In this document: positions 62,483 to 64,000 of the stretch, one piece after another
Position numbering within the stretch: the stretch's first letter is position 1
Layout of the letters: each line of letters starts with the position of its first letter
Made by a program: the position numbers and the translations under genes
Notes under the pieces: model-generated
Told to the model about the DNA's origin: nothing
Databases searched by the model: none
What the model saw: only the letters and a program-made list of their open reading frames with translations
Source: Sphingopyxis sp. USTB-05
GTDB taxonomy: Bacteria > Pseudomonadota > Alphaproteobacteria > Sphingomonadales > Sphingomonadaceae
NCBI RefSeq assembly: GCF_023822045.1
Contig: NZ_CP084712.1
Span: forward strand, 1,922,001-1,986,000
Reading direction: 5' to 3'
Length of the DNA stretch: 64,000 nucleotides

Positions 62483-64000
62483 TCAGGCCGCGTCCAGCGA
62501 CCGTAGTTTGTAATCCTTATAGTCGTCGCGGATCTGGCGCTTCAGAATCTTGCCCGTCGCGGTGTGCGGCAGCTCGTCGACGAAGACGATCTCGTCAGGC
62601 AGCCACCATTTGGCGACCTTGTCCTTCAGATAATCGACAATCACCGCCTCGTTCGTTTCTGCACCGGGCTTCCTGACGATCAGCAGGATCGGCCGCTCGT
62701 CCCATTTGGGATGATAGACGCCGACTGCCGCCGCTTCCTGCACTCCGGGCGCGCCGACCGCCGCATTTTCAAGCTCGATCGAGCTGATCCACTCGCCACC
62801 CGATTTGATGACGTCCTTGGCGCGATCGGTAATCTGCATCACGCCATCGGGGTGAATGACCGATACGTCGCCGGTATCGAACCAGTCCTCGGCATCGGCG
62901 GCGTCGGCATCGGCCTTGAAATAACGCCGGATGATCCACGGCCCGCGTATCTGGAGCCGTCCGCTGCTCTGTCCGTCACGCGGCAGTTCCCTGTCCTCGT
63001 CATCGACGATACGCAGTTCGACGCCGAACGGCGGGCAGCCCTGGCGACAGACGACGTCGACGCGCTCGTCAAAGCTCATCTCGCCCCAGTTCCACGGCCG
63101 CTTGCCCATGGTGCCGATCGGCGATGTTTCGGTCATCCCCCAAGCGTGCGCCACTTCGACGCCGGCCCTCATGAAACGTTCGATCATCGCGCGCGGCGCG
63201 GCGGACCCACCGATGATGACGCGCGTCAGCTTGCCATAATCGATGCCCGTTGCATCCATATGGCCGAACATCGCCAGCCAGACCGTCGGAACGCCCGCGC
63301 TGTGCGTCACACCCTCGTCATGCATCAGGTCGCACAATATTTGCGCGTCATTGGTCGCCGAAAAAACCAGCTTTGCCCCCACCGTTGCCGCCGCGAAAGG
63401 AATGCCCCAGCTATTCGCATGGAACATCGGCACGATCGGCAGGACGACGCTGCGGTTCGACATGTCGAACACGTCGGGCTGGATCTCGGTGATCGCGTGG
63501 ATGACGTTCGAGCGATGTTCGTAAATCACGCCCTTCGGGTTGCCCGTCGTCCCGCTTGTGTAGCAAAGCCCCACCGGATCGCGCTCGTCGAGCTCGACCC
63601 ATTCGAAACTGCCGTCTTCGGCATCGATCAGGTCACGATAGGAAGAATATCCCTCGCGCGCCGGCGCGTCGAACAGGATGAAGTGTTCGACCGTCGGCAA
63701 TTGCGGACGCAACCGCTCGACGATGGGCAGGAACATCGCGTCAAAGAACAGGACGCGGTCCTCGGCGTGATTGATGATATAGACGAGCTGCTCGTCGAAC
63801 AGCCGCGGATTGACGGTGTGCAGCACTCCGCCAAGCCCAGCGCTGCCGTACCAACTGACCAGATGATAGCCATGGTTCATCGCCAGCGTTGCGATCCGAT
63901 CGCCCTTTTTCATCCCGAGCTTGGTCATCGCCGCGGCAAAGCGACGTGCATCCTTGCCGACATCGCCCCACGTCGTTCGCGTCATGCTGCCGTCGGCCCA
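62483..64000 (-). CDS. Acyl-CoA synthetase (AMP-dependent), 5' end beyond the window
   Basis: At least 505 residues are visible and the frame stays open to the right edge, so the N-terminus is missing. ANL-family motifs: [19 protein letters not shown] (P-loop), [38 protein letters not shown] and the C-terminal [12 protein letters not shown] catalytic lysine. It is closest to medium/long-chain fatty acid CoA ligases of the AlkK type. The 3' end abuts the right inverted repeat of the GIY-YIG unit. Confidence 0.93.
   Translation of the reverse strand, partial: WADGSMTRTTWGDVGKDARRFAAAMTKLGMKKGDRIATLAMNHGYHLVSWYGSAGLGGVLHTVNPRLFDEQLVYIINHAEDRVLFFDAMFLPIVERLRPQLPTVEHFILFDAPAREGYSSYRDLIDAEDGSFEWVELDERDPVGLCYTSGTTGNPKGVIYEHRSNVIHAITEIQPDVFDMSNRSVVLPIVPMFHANSWGIPFAAATVGAKLVFSATNDAQILCDLMHDEGVTHSAGVPTVWLAMFGHMDATGIDYGKLTRVIIGGSAAPRAMIERFMRAGVEVAHAWGMTETSPIGTMGKRPWNWGEMSFDERVDVVCRQGCPPFGVELRIVDDEDRELPRDGQSSGRLQIRGPWIIRRYFKADADAADAEDWFDTGDVSVIHPDGVMQITDRAKDVIKSGGEWISSIELENAAVGAPGVQEAAAVGVYHPKWDERPILLIVRKPGAETNEAVIVDYLKDKVAKWWLPDEIVFVDELPHTATGKILKRQIRDDYKDYKLRSLDAA

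Noticed and set aside
1..64000. CRISPR array, prophage, IS element or tRNA genes
   Set aside because: No regularly spaced direct repeats, integrase, transposase or tRNA-like cloverleaf was recognised anywhere; repeats present are isolated palindromes.

Overview
This is a GC-rich, densely coding window with no rRNA, tRNA, CRISPR, phage or classical IS content. Gene families, codon use and the abundance of short palindromic repeats point to a Sphingomonadales alphaproteobacterium. A Sphingopyxis-like genome is my best guess (inference; no database search was possible). The carboxyspermidine-type polyamine genes fit the spermidine-rich profile of that genus.

Layout. 1-10.1 kb (minus strand): a propionyl-CoA to succinyl-CoA locus: pccB, a secreted unknown, methylmalonyl-CoA epimerase, B12-dependent methylmalonyl-CoA mutase, a small secreted protein, biotin synthase, an LprI-like protein and pccA, then a tRNA-binding-domain protein and a MAPEG protein. 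A divergent ScfR/PrpR-type regulator follows at 10.15 kb, with TTTGCAAA operators in the gap. pccB carries an in-frame amber codon. 11.6-17.4 kb: LysR/SDR pair, reductase, glutathione reductase, pgi. 17.5-20.5 kb: lepB-rnc-era operon plus a small membrane protein. 20.5-27.8 kb (minus): secreted lipase, topA, proline-rich VWA protein, plsY-dprA. 27.9-32.3 kb (plus): murI, hemA, nitroreductase, a very small membrane ORF, a cytochrome b561-YceI fusion. 32.3-36.5 kb (minus): GNAT, btaB-btaA betaine-lipid pair with a possible Pho box, lipoprotein, threonine dehydratase-like enzyme. 36.5-44.4 kb: polyamine genes (carboxynorspermidine synthase and decarboxylase, ornithine/lysine decarboxylase) interspersed with a hydrolase, a DUF486 protein, a secreted unknown and a cNMP-domain flavoprotein. 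44.4-48 kb: MFS transporter, CoA transferase, two MAPEG proteins. 48-57.7 kb (minus): rRNA methyltransferase, NAD(P)HX repair enzyme, lipoprotein, ilvD, N-formylglutamate amidohydrolase, ispE, TPR protein, ETF-QO. 57.8-62.1 kb (plus): UDG-like protein, lytic transglycosylase, moaB, radical SAM protein. 62.1-62.5 kb: a GIY-YIG nuclease remnant enclosed by 35-bp inverted repeats. An acyl-CoA ligase runs off the right edge.

The best leads are: (i) the pccB nonsense codon inside an otherwise complete, regulated pathway; (ii) the GIY-YIG/inverted-repeat unit, which may explain some of the short palindromes that fill other intergenic gaps; (iii) btaAB with a Pho-box-like site; (iv) a G/C-tract leader in front of the ornithine decarboxylase gene; and (v) a terminator-like hairpin touching the topA start codon. 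No gap above 300 bp lacks a described feature.
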